64,000 nucleotides of DNA from Thauera sp. (GTDB lineage: Bacteria > Pseudomonadota > Gammaproteobacteria > Burkholderiales > Rhodocyclaceae): positions 124,001 to 188,000 of the forward strand of contig JAFLDS010000006.1 in NCBI GenBank assembly GCA_017302295.1, given 5' to 3'. The notes under the pieces are model-generated. The model was not told where the DNA came from. It saw only the letters and a list, made by a program, of their open reading frames with translations, and did not search any database. This document shows positions 23,996-34,600 of this stretch, one piece after another. Positions within the stretch are counted from its first letter, which is position 1. Each line of letters starts with the position of its first letter. The position numbers and the translations under genes were made by a program.

Positions 23996-25420
23996 ATGTT
24001 CCACCCCTCGTTTCGAACGACCCTGCTGGCGGGTTTCCTGCTCATCACCAGCATCCTCGGCAGCGCTGCGGCCAGTGGCTGGCTGATGCTCGAGCACTTT
24101 TCACGCGACAGCCGCGAAGAGAGCCGGCAGGCGCTTGCGCTGAGCACCGCGGTACAACAGCTCACCGAGCGCTCGATCGACCTGGAGCGCAGCGCACGCC
24201 AGTTCCTCGTGCTGCGGCAGGCCGCGCTGCTCGAACGCTTCGACGCCGCACGGATCGAGGCGCTCGCGGCCTTGCACGCCGTGGAGACGACGCTGCCCGC
24301 TGCGGCGAGAACGGCGCAGGACTGGCGCGCGCACGCGAACGCGATCCAGGCGGCGCTGCTCGACACAGACAGCGACACTGCGGCGGCGGGCCTGCCGCGA
24401 TCGCTGGGCCAGCTCCCGGCTCTGAATGAAGCCCTTGCCGCAGAGGCGAGCCTGGCCGTCGAACGCAGCCGATCAAGTTTGCTCGCCTCGCTCGAGCGCA
24501 GCCGCGAGCGGCTCGCCCTGACCCTCGCCGCCGCACTCGCCGCGGCGGTTGGGCTCGGCGCCGTGGTCGGCTGGTGGACCCTGCGCCCGCTGCACCGCAT
24601 CAAGCGCGCCATCGCCCGGCTCGGCGACGATCGCCTTGACCTCCCCGTCGTCGTCGGCGGCCCGGCCGACCTGCAACAGCTTGGGCAGCAGCTCGACTGG
24701 CTGCGGGAGCGGCTGCTTGCGCTGCAGGCCGATCGCGACCGGGTGATGCGGCACGTGTCGCATGAACTGAAGACCCCGCTGGCGTCGCTGCGCGAAGGCA
24801 TCGCCCTGCTTCGCGATGGTGTGGTGGGTCCGCTGAGCCGGGAGCAGCAGGAAGTCGCCGCCATCGTCGAGCACAACGCACGGCTGCTGCAGTCACGCAT
24901 CGAGCAGCTGCTGGATTTCAACGCGATCCGGTTCGACGCAGCGCGGCTGACCAGGCGGCCGGTAAACCTTCGCCTGCTGGCGAGCCGGGTAGCGGAGGCA
25001 CACCGCCTGGCGGCGCGCGCGCGCGACCTGAATATCAGCATGAGCGGTAGCGCGCCCTTGGTCGAGGGGGACGAGGCCAAGCTCGAGACAGCGCTCTCCA
25101 ACGTCCTCGGCAACGCCATCGCCTTCGCGCCCTCCGGCAGCGAGATCCGCATCGTGCTCGGTCACGACGGGAGGACGGCGACCATCGACTGCATCGACGA
25201 CGGACCGGGCATACCGCCCGAAGACCTCGAGCGCATCTTCGAGCCTTTTTATCAGGGCCGCATCCGCGCCGAACGCCCGTGCAAGGGCAATGGCCTGGGC
25301 CTGGCCATCGTACGCGAGCTGATCGCCGCCCATGGTGGCCGCATCGATGTCCTGAGCGCACGCCGCGGCGCCCATTTCAGACTGGAGTTGCCGCGTGAGC
25401 AATCCACCATCGCGAGTTGA
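23996..25420 (+). CDS. glrK: Sensor histidine kinase, GlrK/QseE-like
   Basis: A 474-residue membrane kinase. Transmembrane helices lie near residues 9-31 and 174-195 and enclose a helical periplasmic sensor. A HAMP region follows (WWTLRPLHRIKRAIARLGDDRLD). The H box is MRHVSHELKTPLASLREG with His256. ATP-binding motifs are NVLGNAIAFAP (N), CIDDGPGIPPEDLERIFEPFYQG (G1/F) and NGLGLAIVRELIAAHGG (G2). The order kinase, small lipoprotein, GAFTGA response regulator is that of the glrK-qseG-glrR operon of enterobacteria, where the system senses envelope stress. Gene name by synteny and architecture. Confidence 0.85.
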   Translation: MFHPSFRTTLLAGFLLITSILGSAAASGWLMLEHFSRDSREESRQALALSTAVQQLTERSIDLERSARQFLVLRQAALLERFDAARIEALAALHAVETTLPAAARTAQDWRAHANAIQAALLDTDSDTAAAGLPRSLGQLPALNEALAAEASLAVERSRSSLLASLERSRERLALTLAAALAAAVGLGAVVGWWTLRPLHRIKRAIARLGDDRLDLPVVVGGPADLQQLGQQLDWLRERLLALQADRDRVMRHVSHELKTPLASLREGIALLRDGVVGPLSREQQEVAAIVEHNARLLQSRIEQLLDFNAIRFDAARLTRRPVNLRLLASRVAEAHRLAARARDLNISMSGSAPLVEGDEAKLETALSNVLGNAIAFAPSGSEIRIVLGHDGRTATIDCIDDGPGIPPEDLERIFEPFYQGRIRAERPCKGNGLGLAIVRELIAAHGGRIDVLSARRGAHFRLELPREQSTIAS

Positions 25421-25994
25421 AGGCCGTCACCGGGCGCGACGGGCAAGATTGGCAGCCTGCGCCAGCGCGCTCGCCCTGCTGTGCGCCTGCAGCGCCCCCG
25501 GCCCGTCTGCGCCGCGCCCGGCGCAGACGCACGACGACGCCGACGAGGTTTCGCGCGTGCTTGGCTACCATCAGCGAATACAGTCGCTCAATACCGCCGA
25601 ACTCGCACGAGAGCGTCGCGCCGCAGCCGAAGCCCCCGGCGCGACGCGCCAGATGCAGCAGGCCTTGCTCGCCCTGCACCCGCGCAGCGTCAACCTCGCC
25701 CGCGCCCGCAGCCACCTCGATGCCATCGTGTCCGGCGACGACATCGAGGCGCGCAAGCTGCAGCCGCTTGCACGCGTGATGCTGGAGCACGTCTCCGAAC
25801 GCGCCCGGCTGGAAGCAGTCAACGACCGCTTCGCCCTGCTGCTCGAGCAGGCCAACCAGAAGATGGCCGACACTCAGGCACTTGCCGCCACGCTGCAGCA
25901 GAAACTCGACGCACTGGCAGAGATCGAGCGCCATCTCTCCGAACGGCCCGCTGCCCCCCTGCCCTCGACGAACGACCGGAGCGGACCGCGATGA
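25395..25994 (+). CDS. QseG-like lipoprotein
   Basis: A 199-residue protein starting at a GTG that overlaps the kinase stop by 26 bases. After a basic stretch (EGRHRARRARLAACA) comes a hydrophobic run and a lipobox-like LCAC, with Cys32 the likely lipidated residue. The remainder is mostly alpha-helical, with a coiled-coil-like part (ARLEAVNDRFALLLEQANQKMADTQALAATLQQKLDALAEIERHL). Its position between GlrK- and GlrR-like genes matches QseG, an outer-membrane lipoprotein that modulates the kinase in E. coli. Sequence similarity beyond this could not be judged. The stop overlaps the regulator start (ATGA). Confidence 0.7.
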   Translation: MSNPPSRVEGRHRARRARLAACASALALLCACSAPGPSAPRPAQTHDDADEVSRVLGYHQRIQSLNTAELARERRAAAEAPGATRQMQQALLALHPRSVNLARARSHLDAIVSGDDIEARKLQPLARVMLEHVSERARLEAVNDRFALLLEQANQKMADTQALAATLQQKLDALAEIERHLSERPAAPLPSTNDRSGPR

Positions 25995-27382
25995 CGCTCT
26001 CCCGCCCCCCGCAGGCTCCCGCCGCCCGCCCGCCCAGCCTTCTGCTGGTCGACGATGATGCCGACCTGCTGCGCCTGCTGGAAATGCGCCTCTCCGCCAA
26101 TGGCTATCGCGTCACCACCTGCGCCAGCGCCGAGGCGGCGCTCGGGCTGCTTGCGGTCGAGCATATCGACCTGGTGCTGAGCGACGTCCGCCTCCCCGAC
26201 CGCGACGGGCTGGCGCTGTTCGGCGACATCCAGGCGCAGCGCCCCGCCCTGCCCGTCATCCTGCTCACCGCGCACGGAACGATTCCCGACGCCGTCGAAG
26301 CCACCTCGCGCGGGGTGGCCGGCTACCTCACCAAGCCCTTCGACAGCCGCATCCTGCTCGAGCGGATCGCCCACGCCCTGCTTCACGCGCACGCGCCCGC
26401 CCCCCAGCCGGACGCCAGGCATCCGGGCAGCGGGATCCTCAGCCGCAGCGCGCGCATGCACGCCCTGCTCGACGAGGCACGGCTGGTCGCCGCCTCGGAC
26501 GCCAGCGTGCTGATACGCGGCGAAAGCGGCACCGGCAAGGAACTGCTCGCACGCGCCATCCACGACGCCAGCAGCCGCGCGGCCTCGCCCTTCGTCGCGA
26601 TCAACTGCGGCGCGATCCCGGAGCCGCTGCTCGAATCGGAACTCTTCGGCCATGTCCGAGGCGCCTTCACCGGTGCCACCGCGAACCACACCGGCCTTTT
26701 CCAGACGGCGCACGGCGGCACCCTGTTCCTGGACGAGATCGGAGACATGCCGCCTGCGCTGCAGGTGAAGCTGCTGCGCGTATTGCAGGAGCGCACCATC
26801 CGGCCGGTGGGCTCCACCCGCGCCGAAGCGGTCGACGTGCGCATCGTCTCCGCCACCCACCGCAACCTGGAGGCGCTGCTGGCAAGCGGCGAATTCCGTG
26901 ACGATCTCTACTACCGCATCAACGTCGTCACGCTGAAGCTGCCGACCCTTGCCGAGCGGCGCGAAGACATTCCGCTGCTGGCCGATCATTTCCTGCGCAG
27001 CCTCGCACAGAAGTACGGCAAGCGGCTGCGCGGTTTCGCACCGGACGCGCTCGCCGCGCTGACGACCGCAGCCTGGCCCGGCAATGTGCGCCAGTTGCAG
27101 AACGTGGTCGAGCAGACCTGCGCGCTGGCCACCACCCCGCTCATACCTCGCCCGCTGGTGGAGCGCGCGCTGAGCCTGCGCCCGATCGAGGCCTTGAGCT
27201 ACAGCGAGGCAAAGAACCGCTTCGAGCGAAACTACCTGATACAGCTCCTTAAACTGACCGACGGTAAGGTTACCGACGCTGCGCGACTCGCCGAACGGAA
27301 CCGCACCGAGTTCTATCGGCTGCTGCAGCGACACGGTCTGGACCCGGGGATGTTCCGCAGTACCGCCCCGGCGCCAGACTGA
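25991..27382 (+). CDS. glrR: Sigma-54-dependent response regulator, GlrR/QseF-like
   Basis: A 463-residue NtrC-type activator. The receiver domain has [10 protein letters not shown], phosphoacceptor Asp65 in [10 protein letters not shown], and Lys in GYLTKPFD. The AAA+ domain has Walker A (GESGTGKE, residues 177-184), the sigma-54 contact loop GAFTGA (224-229), Walker B in [12 protein letters not shown], and the [10 protein letters not shown] and [10 protein letters not shown] motifs. The C-terminal Fis-like helix-turn-helix is degenerate but present ([25 protein letters not shown]). That last motif, with RTEFY, is typical of GlrR. The exact TGTC-N10-GACA sites in front of the operon support the assignment. 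It is translationally coupled to the lipoprotein gene. Confidence 0.88.
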   Translation: MTLSRPPQAPAARPPSLLLVDDDADLLRLLEMRLSANGYRVTTCASAEAALGLLAVEHIDLVLSDVRLPDRDGLALFGDIQAQRPALPVILLTAHGTIPDAVEATSRGVAGYLTKPFDSRILLERIAHALLHAHAPAPQPDARHPGSGILSRSARMHALLDEARLVAASDASVLIRGESGTGKELLARAIHDASSRAASPFVAINCGAIPEPLLESELFGHVRGAFTGATANHTGLFQTAHGGTLFLDEIGDMPPALQVKLLRVLQERTIRPVGSTRAEAVDVRIVSATHRNLEALLASGEFRDDLYYRINVVTLKLPTLAERREDIPLLADHFLRSLAQKYGKRLRGFAPDALAALTTAAWPGNVRQLQNVVEQTCALATTPLIPRPLVERALSLRPIEALSYSEAKNRFERNYLIQLLKLTDGKVTDAARLAERNRTEFYRLLQRHGLDPGMFRSTAPAPD

Positions 27383-27414
27383 CAAGAACGACATGCCCGA
27401 AAAAGGAGCACTGC

Positions 27415-27609
27415 ATGACTTCACGCCAGACCATCGCCGCCATCCTGACCACGACCGCGATCGCGTTCTCGATCTGCACGCCGGCAAGGGCTGCCAGCCT
27501 CGCCGGCGGGATGCCCGAAGGAAGCAAACTCCACGCCGACCGCTGCAACGGACAGTCGCCCGAGGCTGGCGCAAACCGCACCGACACAGGTGCGCGCGCC
27601 CAGCGATGA
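27415..27609 (+). CDS. Small exported protein of unknown function
   Basis: A 64-residue reading frame 32 bases after the glrR-like gene. AAAGGAG lies at ideal distance before the ATG. The first 27 residues are a convincing signal peptide (SRQTIAAILTTTAIAFSICT, cleavage after PARA). The mature part of about 37 residues is hydrophilic, Gly/Ala/Asn-rich, with one cysteine. No family is recognised. It could be the last gene of the sensory operon and might serve as a periplasmic signal or be a remnant. Confidence 0.6.
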   Translation: MTSRQTIAAILTTTAIAFSICTPARAASLAGGMPEGSKLHADRCNGQSPEAGANRTDTGARAQR

Positions 27610-27673
27610 CCCTGGCTGCCGCGCGCAAGACCGTTCGCCGGGCGCCCGCCACGGGCGCTCGACGACGCAGGGC

Positions 27674-29044
27674 TCAGGTCGCAGCAGGCGCGGCTTCGGC
27701 CACGCTCGGATCGGCCGCATCGGCCGCACCGGCGGACGCCCGCTCCACCGGATCCGCCGAATTGTGCCCGCGCAGCAAGGCGACGAGTTCGCCGACGATC
27801 TCCGCCGAAGCCCCGCCAAGCGAGACGGTGCGGCGCTCGATCTCGTTGGCGATGTCCTCCATCAACCAGTTCAGTTCGTCTACCGTAGCCGCCAGCTCGT
27901 TCGCGACCTCGTGGTCCTCACGCGCGATGTCGGTGAGCGCCGCCACGTATTCGGAACTGATCCCGGAGTTGTGCATCAGCCCGCGAAGCATCGAAATCCG
28001 TTCGGTAATGAAGCGCAGATCGACGCCCGGCTCACCCTGAGCCTCGAGGCGCTCCAGCAGCTCAAGCCCGGCAACCAGCATGTCTGCAAGCTGGCCCAGC
28101 TGCGACGACGTATCGAGCGCTGCCGCCGCGTCACTCTGCGTCCTGGCCGGTACGGCGCGCAAAAGCTCGCGCAATGCATCGATGACCCGGGCATCGAAAC
28201 GCTGGTGATTCAGGCGCAGCAGCACATCGACGCGCTGCGAATCGGCGCGGCGGGCGAGCACGTCAGTGACTTCGGGCACACCCAGAACGCGGGCAAAGGG
28301 ATGGATCTCGTCGCCCCGCAGGCCTTGCGGATAGCCGCTGCCATCCATGCGCTCGTGGTGCTGCAGGACGGCCTTCAGCACCGCCCCCGGCACACCCAGG
28401 GCATGGCACAGCATGGCATGGCCGGTCACAGGATGCAGGTGGATGAACTGGTGGCGCTCCTCGGCGGTGACGCGGCGACCCGGCGCAAGCAGATCGGGGT
28501 CGGTGTGCAATTCGCCGATATCGTGACACAGGGCGGCCAGCAGGAGATCGCTCATCCGGCCCTTGAGCCCCATCCGCATCGCCAGCGCATAGGTGATGAG
28601 GCAGACGCGCAGCGCGTGCTGGAACAGATCGGGAGCGGCCTCGCGCATCACCGTCAGGCGAAAGGCCACCGCCGCCGGCAACGTCAGCGCCCCCAGACTC
28701 TGGCGGAAACCCAGGGGGTCGCCCGAGCGACCGGTCAGCATCGCCAGGAAGGGGTCGCTGGCAATCAGCTTGTTCGCATCGAAGGCAAGCTGCTTCGCAT
28801 CGACCGCGTTCGCGGCCGTCAACACGACGTCGAGCAACATCGCCAGCTTGTGCTGGCTCAGCACCTCGAACTTGCTGCTGTCGACGCTGGCACCGCGGGC
28901 GAGCAGCTTGGTGCCGTCGAGCGCGGCGATGTCGGCCCGGGCCACGACCTCCCTTCCATCGCCGAGCTGGGTGACGGCACGCAGGTAGTGAGGGCACTGG
29001 TCCAGCGGTTCGGGCAATTCAGCCGAGATGGGCAGATCAGACAT
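27674..29044 (-). CDS. HD-GYP domain protein, probable cyclic di-GMP phosphodiesterase
   Basis: A cytoplasmic protein of 456 residues. The N-terminal 130 residues have no known domain. The HD-GYP core follows at about 140-260: H in FQHALRVCLITYALA, the HD pair in LCHDIGELHTDP, HPVTGHAML, HHERMDGSGYPQGLRGDEI. The GYP tripeptide and flanking residues are intact, so it is probably active. The C-terminal 150 residues are helical. HD-GYP enzymes hydrolyse cyclic di-GMP. It stands alone, convergent with the small exported protein gene. No receiver domain is attached, so the input signal is unknown. Confidence 0.87.
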   Translation of the reverse strand: MSDLPISAELPEPLDQCPHYLRAVTQLGDGREVVARADIAALDGTKLLARGASVDSSKFEVLSQHKLAMLLDVVLTAANAVDAKQLAFDANKLIASDPFLAMLTGRSGDPLGFRQSLGALTLPAAVAFRLTVMREAAPDLFQHALRVCLITYALAMRMGLKGRMSDLLLAALCHDIGELHTDPDLLAPGRRVTAEERHQFIHLHPVTGHAMLCHALGVPGAVLKAVLQHHERMDGSGYPQGLRGDEIHPFARVLGVPEVTDVLARRADSQRVDVLLRLNHQRFDARVIDALRELLRAVPARTQSDAAAALDTSSQLGQLADMLVAGLELLERLEAQGEPGVDLRFITERISMLRGLMHNSGISSEYVAALTDIAREDHEVANELAATVDELNWLMEDIANEIERRTVSLGGASAEIVGELVALLRGHNSADPVERASAGAADAADPSVAEAAPAAT

Positions 29045-29214
29045 GAAACGGCGACCCGGTTATCATCGATCAATGATATGCCAAAGCGCGCCGGACACGG
29101 GAGGCCGCTGCACCCAAAATCTGACGTACTGCACACATCCTGCCGCCTTGTCGCAGGCGCTGGCCCCACGCACGCTCTGCGCGCCGGCCCTGTGCCGGAC
29201 CGCCGCCCCTGGCG

Positions 29215-30660
29215 CTATGCGGTGCCGCCGACCGTCAGGCCGTCGATGCGCAGGGTGGGTTGGCCCACGCCGACCGGCACGCTCTGGCCGTCCTTGCCGC
29301 AGGTGCCGACGCCGGGATCGAGTGCCATGTCGTTGCCGATCATGCTGACGCGGGTGAGCACATCCGGGCCGTTTCCGATCAAGGTCGCGCCCTTCACCGG
29401 ACGCGTGACCTTGCCGTTCTCGATCAGGTAGGCCTCGGCGGTCGAGAACACGAACTTGCCGGAGGTGATGTCGACCTGACCGCCGCCGAAATTGACCGCG
29501 TAAAGGCCCTTCTTGACCGACTTGATGATCTCATGCGGGTCGCGGTCACCATTCAGCATGTAGGTGTTGGTCATGCGCGGCAGCGGCAGATGGGCAAACG
29601 ATTCGCGGCGGCCATTGCCGGTGGGTGCCATGCCCATCAGGCGCGCGTTCATCATGTCCTGCATGTATCCGGTGAGGATGCCGTCCTCGATCAGCACGGT
29701 GCGGCGGGTCGGATTGCCCTCGTCGTCGATCGTCAGCGAACCGCGGCGGTCGGGGATCGTGCCGTCGTCGACCACGGTGACGCCTTTGGCCGCCACCTGC
29801 TGGCCGATGAGCCCGGAGAAGGCGGAACTGCCCTTGCGATTGAAATCGCCTTCCAGCCCGTGGCCGATCGCCTCGTGCAGCAGAATGCCGGGCCAGCCGG
29901 GGCCGAGCACCACCGGCATGGTGCCGGCCGGGGCCGGATCGGCGCCGAGATTGACGCGCGCCTGATGCACCGCAGCCCGCGCATAATCGTGCAGGGTGTC
30001 GTCGCAGAAGTAGCCGTAGTCGTAGCGCCCGCCGCCACCGGCGCTGCCTTGCTCGCGCCGACCGTCCTCTTCCATGATCACCGTGATCGACACCCGCACC
30101 AGCGGCCGCACGTCGGCCGCCATTCGGCCATCGCTGCGCGCGACCAGCACCACTTCCCACGAGCCTGCGATGTGCGCCATGACCTGGGTCACACGCGGAT
30201 CCTCGGCCCGCGCCATGCTCTCGAGGCGCTCGAGCAGGCGCACCTTGGCAGTGTCGTCGAGCGAATCGAGCGGATCGTCGCCGCGATACAGCTTCGGCTT
30301 GACCTTCTTCGTCTCGATCGCCACCTTGCGCTTGCCGCCCGCGTCGGCAATCGCGCGCGTCGCGGTGGCGGCATCGACGAGCGCATCGAGCGAAATATCA
30401 TCCGAATAGGCGAAGGCGGTCTTCTCTCCGCTGATCGCTCGCACCCCGACGCCCTGCTCGATGTCGAAGCTGCCCGACTTGACGATGCCTTCCTCCAGGC
30501 TCCAGGCCTCGGAGCGCTGATACTGGAAGTAGAGGTCTGCATAATCGAGCCGGTGCTTCATCAGCTTGCCGAACACCTTCTCGAGGCGGGTTTCGTCCAG
30601 CCCGTAGGGCGACAGCAGATAACGTTCGGCGACTTTCAGCGGGTTTTGTGTCTTGCTCAT
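29215..30660 (-). CDS. tldD: Metalloprotease TldD
   Basis: TldD (481 residues) forms with TldE/PmbA a zinc protease that trims unfolded peptides. The active-site HExxxH is visible as [18 protein letters not shown]. Other family parts are [54 protein letters not shown] and [35 protein letters not shown] (cited by parts). The start at 30660 ([20 protein letters not shown]) fits the family N-terminus; the upstream extension to 30717 does not. It lies directly downstream of the Nit amidase, YhdP being further upstream, an order common in betaproteobacteria. Confidence 0.95.
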   Translation of the reverse strand: MSKTQNPLKVAERYLLSPYGLDETRLEKVFGKLMKHRLDYADLYFQYQRSEAWSLEEGIVKSGSFDIEQGVGVRAISGEKTAFAYSDDISLDALVDAATATRAIADAGGKRKVAIETKKVKPKLYRGDDPLDSLDDTAKVRLLERLESMARAEDPRVTQVMAHIAGSWEVVLVARSDGRMAADVRPLVRVSITVIMEEDGRREQGSAGGGGRYDYGYFCDDTLHDYARAAVHQARVNLGADPAPAGTMPVVLGPGWPGILLHEAIGHGLEGDFNRKGSSAFSGLIGQQVAAKGVTVVDDGTIPDRRGSLTIDDEGNPTRRTVLIEDGILTGYMQDMMNARLMGMAPTGNGRRESFAHLPLPRMTNTYMLNGDRDPHEIIKSVKKGLYAVNFGGGQVDITSGKFVFSTAEAYLIENGKVTRPVKGATLIGNGPDVLTRVSMIGNDMALDPGVGTCGKDGQSVPVGVGQPTLRIDGLTVGGTA

Positions 30661-30752
30661 TCGGATTCCATGGGTACTTTGCCCGTTTGGACCGGGCGGG
30701 CGCGAAAACGATCGCACCGGGATGAGACTCGGAATTCAGCGGCCACGCGCAT

Positions 30753-31598
30753 TCACAGGCAGCGATGGCGCAATGCGGGAAGGCTGGCACGGACCTCTGC
30801 GATGCGGCCGGGATCGAGGTCGGCGATCACCACGCCCGGACCTTCGTCGCGACAGGCAAGCACCTCGCCCCAGGGATCGACGACCATGCTGTGCCCCCAG
30901 GTCGCGCGGCCGGTCGGATGTCGCCCGCCCTGCGCCGGCGCCAGCACGTAGCACAAGTTCTCGATTGCCCGCGCGCGCAGCAGGACTTCCCAGTGCGCGC
31001 GCCCGGTGGTGTAAGTGAAGGCAGCGGGCAACACGATCAGGTTGACCTCGCCCAAGGCACGGAACAGCTCGGGAAAGCGCAGGTCGTAGCACACCGACAG
31101 CCCGGTGGGGCCCGCCGGCGAGTCGAAGCGGACCACCTCGCGCCCCGGCTCTATCGTCACAGACTCATCGTACCGCTCGGCCCCGCGCTGGAAGCCGAAC
31201 AGATGGATCTTGTCATAGCGCGCGACCTGTTCGCCCCGATCGTCGAACACCAGGGTGCTGTTACGCACCTTGTCGTCCGCATCGCCGACCAGCGGCAGCG
31301 TGCCGCCGACCAGCCAGACGCCGTGGCGGCGTGCGGTCTCGCGCAGGAAATCCTGGATCGGCCCGCTTCCTTCCTGCTCGCGGATGCGCACCTTTTCCCG
31401 CTCGTCGGCCGCGATCAAGGGGAAATACTCGGGCAAGGCCACCAGGCGCGCGCCCGCCGCCGCAGCTTCGGCGACAAGCCGGCCTGCCGTCGCGAGATTG
31501 TCCGCAACATCGGGGCCGGAAACGGTCTGGATCGCCGCCAGGCGCACCGGCGCGGACGCTGCCGGCGCGCCGCCGGCGGGAGTGTGCTCGAGGCTCAT
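30753..31598 (-). CDS. Nit-family carbon-nitrogen hydrolase (probable deaminated glutathione amidase)
   Basis: A 281-residue amidase of the nitrilase superfamily. The Glu-Lys-Cys triad is clear: Glu57 in LVALPEYFP, Lys130 in RYDKIHLFGF and Cys170 in LSVCYDLRFPELFR. The YDKIHLFD/G and CYDLRFPEL forms are those of the Nit1/NitB branch, which hydrolyses deaminated glutathione as metabolite repair. It lies between yhdP and tldD on the same strand, with gaps of about 45 and 92 bases. Confidence 0.9.
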   Translation of the reverse strand: MSLEHTPAGGAPAASAPVRLAAIQTVSGPDVADNLATAGRLVAEAAAAGARLVALPEYFPLIAADEREKVRIREQEGSGPIQDFLRETARRHGVWLVGGTLPLVGDADDKVRNSTLVFDDRGEQVARYDKIHLFGFQRGAERYDESVTIEPGREVVRFDSPAGPTGLSVCYDLRFPELFRALGEVNLIVLPAAFTYTTGRAHWEVLLRARAIENLCYVLAPAQGGRHPTGRATWGHSMVVDPWGEVLACRDEGPGVVIADLDPGRIAEVRASLPALRHRCL

Positions 31599-31643
31599 GG
31601 TATGGTCGTCTTCCTTGTCGGGCGCTCCTGCGGCCGGCGGCGC

Positions 31644-34600
31644 TCAGGGTTTGCGTCCCTCGCCGCCCGCAGCCGCATCGCCGCCCTTGCGGACCATCGG
31701 ATCCGCCCAGGTGCCGGTAATCGTGTATTCGTAGGCGAAGAATTTTTCGATCGGATCGCTCAGCACCTTCTGCGCGACGTAGGCCACCACGCCCGCCACC
31801 GGATTCACCAGGCCGGCCGCCGCGCCGATCGCGACCGACTCCGACAGCGTAGGCTGGACGGCCACGCGCAGATCCTGGGTTTCGGCTTCGATGTCGGCAG
31901 AGCCGCGCATCCGCACACGAGCAGCCGGGCCGCGGATTTCCAGGTCGTCGGTGCGCATCACGCCCCGATTCACGTCGATGCTACCGGAAATCCGGTCGAA
32001 GGCGAATCCGGCAGAAAACACGTCGCGGAAGTCGAGCGTGATGCGCCGCGGCAAGGATTGCAGGCTGAGGATGCCGAGCAGTCGCCCGACGCCCGGTTCG
32101 AGCTTGTTGAACTGTCCGGCTTCGGCCTCGAGGTGCATGCTGCCCGACAGCGACGGAATGTCGAGCCGGGTGGGCGCGCCCTGCCAGCTCAGCTTGCCCT
32201 CGAGCGTCGCCCGGCCGCCGCGCACCGCGTCCGCATACCCGAGGCGGCGCGAGAACCGGCCGACGTCCGGCGTCTCGAGCGTGAAGTCCAGATTCGTCAG
32301 TTGCCGCCCCGACGCCTGCCAGCGCCCCGAACCGCTCAGTTTGCCGTCGGCATTGGCGATGCTCAGGTGCTCGAGCTGCCAGGCGCCGCCACGATTGCGC
32401 GCGAGCACCTCCAGCCGGCCCAGTTCCTTGCCGCGCAAGGAGAAACGGTCAGCGACGATGTCGACGCCCGGCAGGCGCCGGGGCGGCGCTTGATCTTCTG
32501 TCGCGCCAGCGGACGCCCCCGCTTCGTCGCCGCCCAGCGTCAGGTGGCGGAAGTGCGCATTCAGCGTGCCATTGCCGGCGTGGCGCCAGTCGAACTCTCC
32601 CGCCGCAACGTCGCTGGCGAAGCGTGCCTTCCAGCCGCCTTCGTCGGACAGCGCACGCAGGCTCACCTGCTTCAGCGTCTGGCCGAATGCCCTCACCTGC
32701 TCCGCCTGCATGGCCACGCCCGCCAGCCGCAAGGCGGAAGGCGCGTCAGCCGGCGGCCCGCTTTCGTCGCCGCTCCCCTCGTCCACGGCGAGCGCCCGGC
32801 GCCAGGCGTCCAGGTCGAGCCGCTCGAACTCGGCCGACACCATGATGCCCGCATCGGCTGCGCGCGCCGGCTGCAGAATGCCCACCCCGCCATGCCAAGC
32901 CGCATCCTTGCCGCCATCGCGCTGCAGGCGCACCTGCAAGCGATCCGCCAAATCCGCACTGAGGCCGCCCGGGGCACCGCCCGACGGCTGCAGGAACTCG
33001 ATGCGCAGCGGCCACGCCTCGCCCGCACGCTTGTTCAGCGGTTCCGGCAAGCTGGCGCTGACGCCGTCCAGATCCGACGTCACTGCGACCTTCGTGCCGC
33101 TGCGCCCGACCCGGACATCGGCCTTCCAGGCTGCGCTCCCCGAGAGGTGATGGGCGATCTGCGTCCCCGCCGCCGGCCAGACGCCGGCCAACGCCGAAAC
33201 GCTGGTGCTGCCGCTCGCATCGAATCGCACCACGCCGTCCTTGTCGGTGCGGGCGAGCAGGCGCACCGGCTCGCCGAACAGCGTCGCGCGCGCCTCGGGA
33301 ATGGAGAGCTGGTCCTCGGTGAAGCTCAGCCGCCCGCCTGCTGCCTCCAGCGGCGGCAAGCCGTCCATCAGCCACAGCCGGTTCGCGCTGAAACGGTAGT
33401 CGCCGCGCACGGTGCTGCTATCCACGCTGCGCAACGGCATCACCAGCTTGAGGTCGAGCGTGCCGCTGCCTTCGGCACGCATGCCGTCGGTGAAATGATC
33501 GATACGCGCAGCTACCGGGCTCTGCGCCACGAATCGCAGGAAGTCTGCGGTCGCACCCGCGGCGCGGCCGGTGATCGTCATGATCTCGCTCGGCAGCACG
33601 TCGAGATCGGGCACGTCGGCCACGACCTGGCTCAGGCCAACGCCGAGGATGTTCGCGCTCACCGCCTCGATGCGCATTCCCGGCCCCTCGAAGCGCACCT
33701 CGCCGTTGATGCCCTCGATCACCGGCCAGCCCGGCGCATAGTCGAGCAGACCGTCCGCCACCTTGATCGCGACGAGGAACTGCCCCCTCCCGTCGCGGAA
33801 GGGAAACTCGTCCAGCTTGCCCTTCAGACGCAGCCGGGCATCTGGCACCACCGCGTGGCGAATCGCATTGCGCACCCAGACATGGGTGTCGCGATTGACC
33901 ACGCTCGGCAGGTAGCGCCACACCGCGGTGCCTTCCGCACGGGTCAGCCGCGCCTGCAGGTCGATCTCACCCGCGCCGCCGGGCGCCGGCCAGTAACGCC
34001 CGGAGGCATTGCCCGCGGCATCCTGGTTATCGAAACTGGCCGAATCGAGCGCGATCTCGAGCCGGCCCTCGCGGCGCTGCCAGCCGCCGTCGGCGCGCAT
34101 CACGTCGAAGGCGAGGCGCGAGGACTCGAACACCTCGGGCAGGTCCACATGCGCGTTGCGACTGTCGAGATGGAAGCGGCCGGCGCGCTCGTTGCCTTCG
34201 ACCCGGCCGGACAGCCCGCCCAGGCCCGGGAAACCGTCCCTCGCCGCCAGCCCGAGCCCGGCGAAGCTGGCCGACAGCGTCCACGCTTGCGGCGCTGCCG
34301 GTTCGCCGCGCCACTCCAGGCGCAAGGCGCCGAGTTCGCCTTTCGGATCGAACGCGGCGAGACGCTCGCGCACCGCGTCCTCGAAAGGCAGATGCGCCGC
34401 CAGCGCCGCGAGCGCGCCGAAATCCAGCCGGTTCGCGCGCAGGCTGCCCTGCGCCGCCTCGGTGCCGTGTGCCTCGCGCACCCGCAGGTCGAAATCGGTC
34501 GGCACCACGCGCAGGCCGTCGCCCGTCTCGAGCGCCAACTGGCGGGTCGCGAGCTCGAATCCGTCTGCGTGCCGCGCCGCGCTGAGCCGCCCCTCGATGC

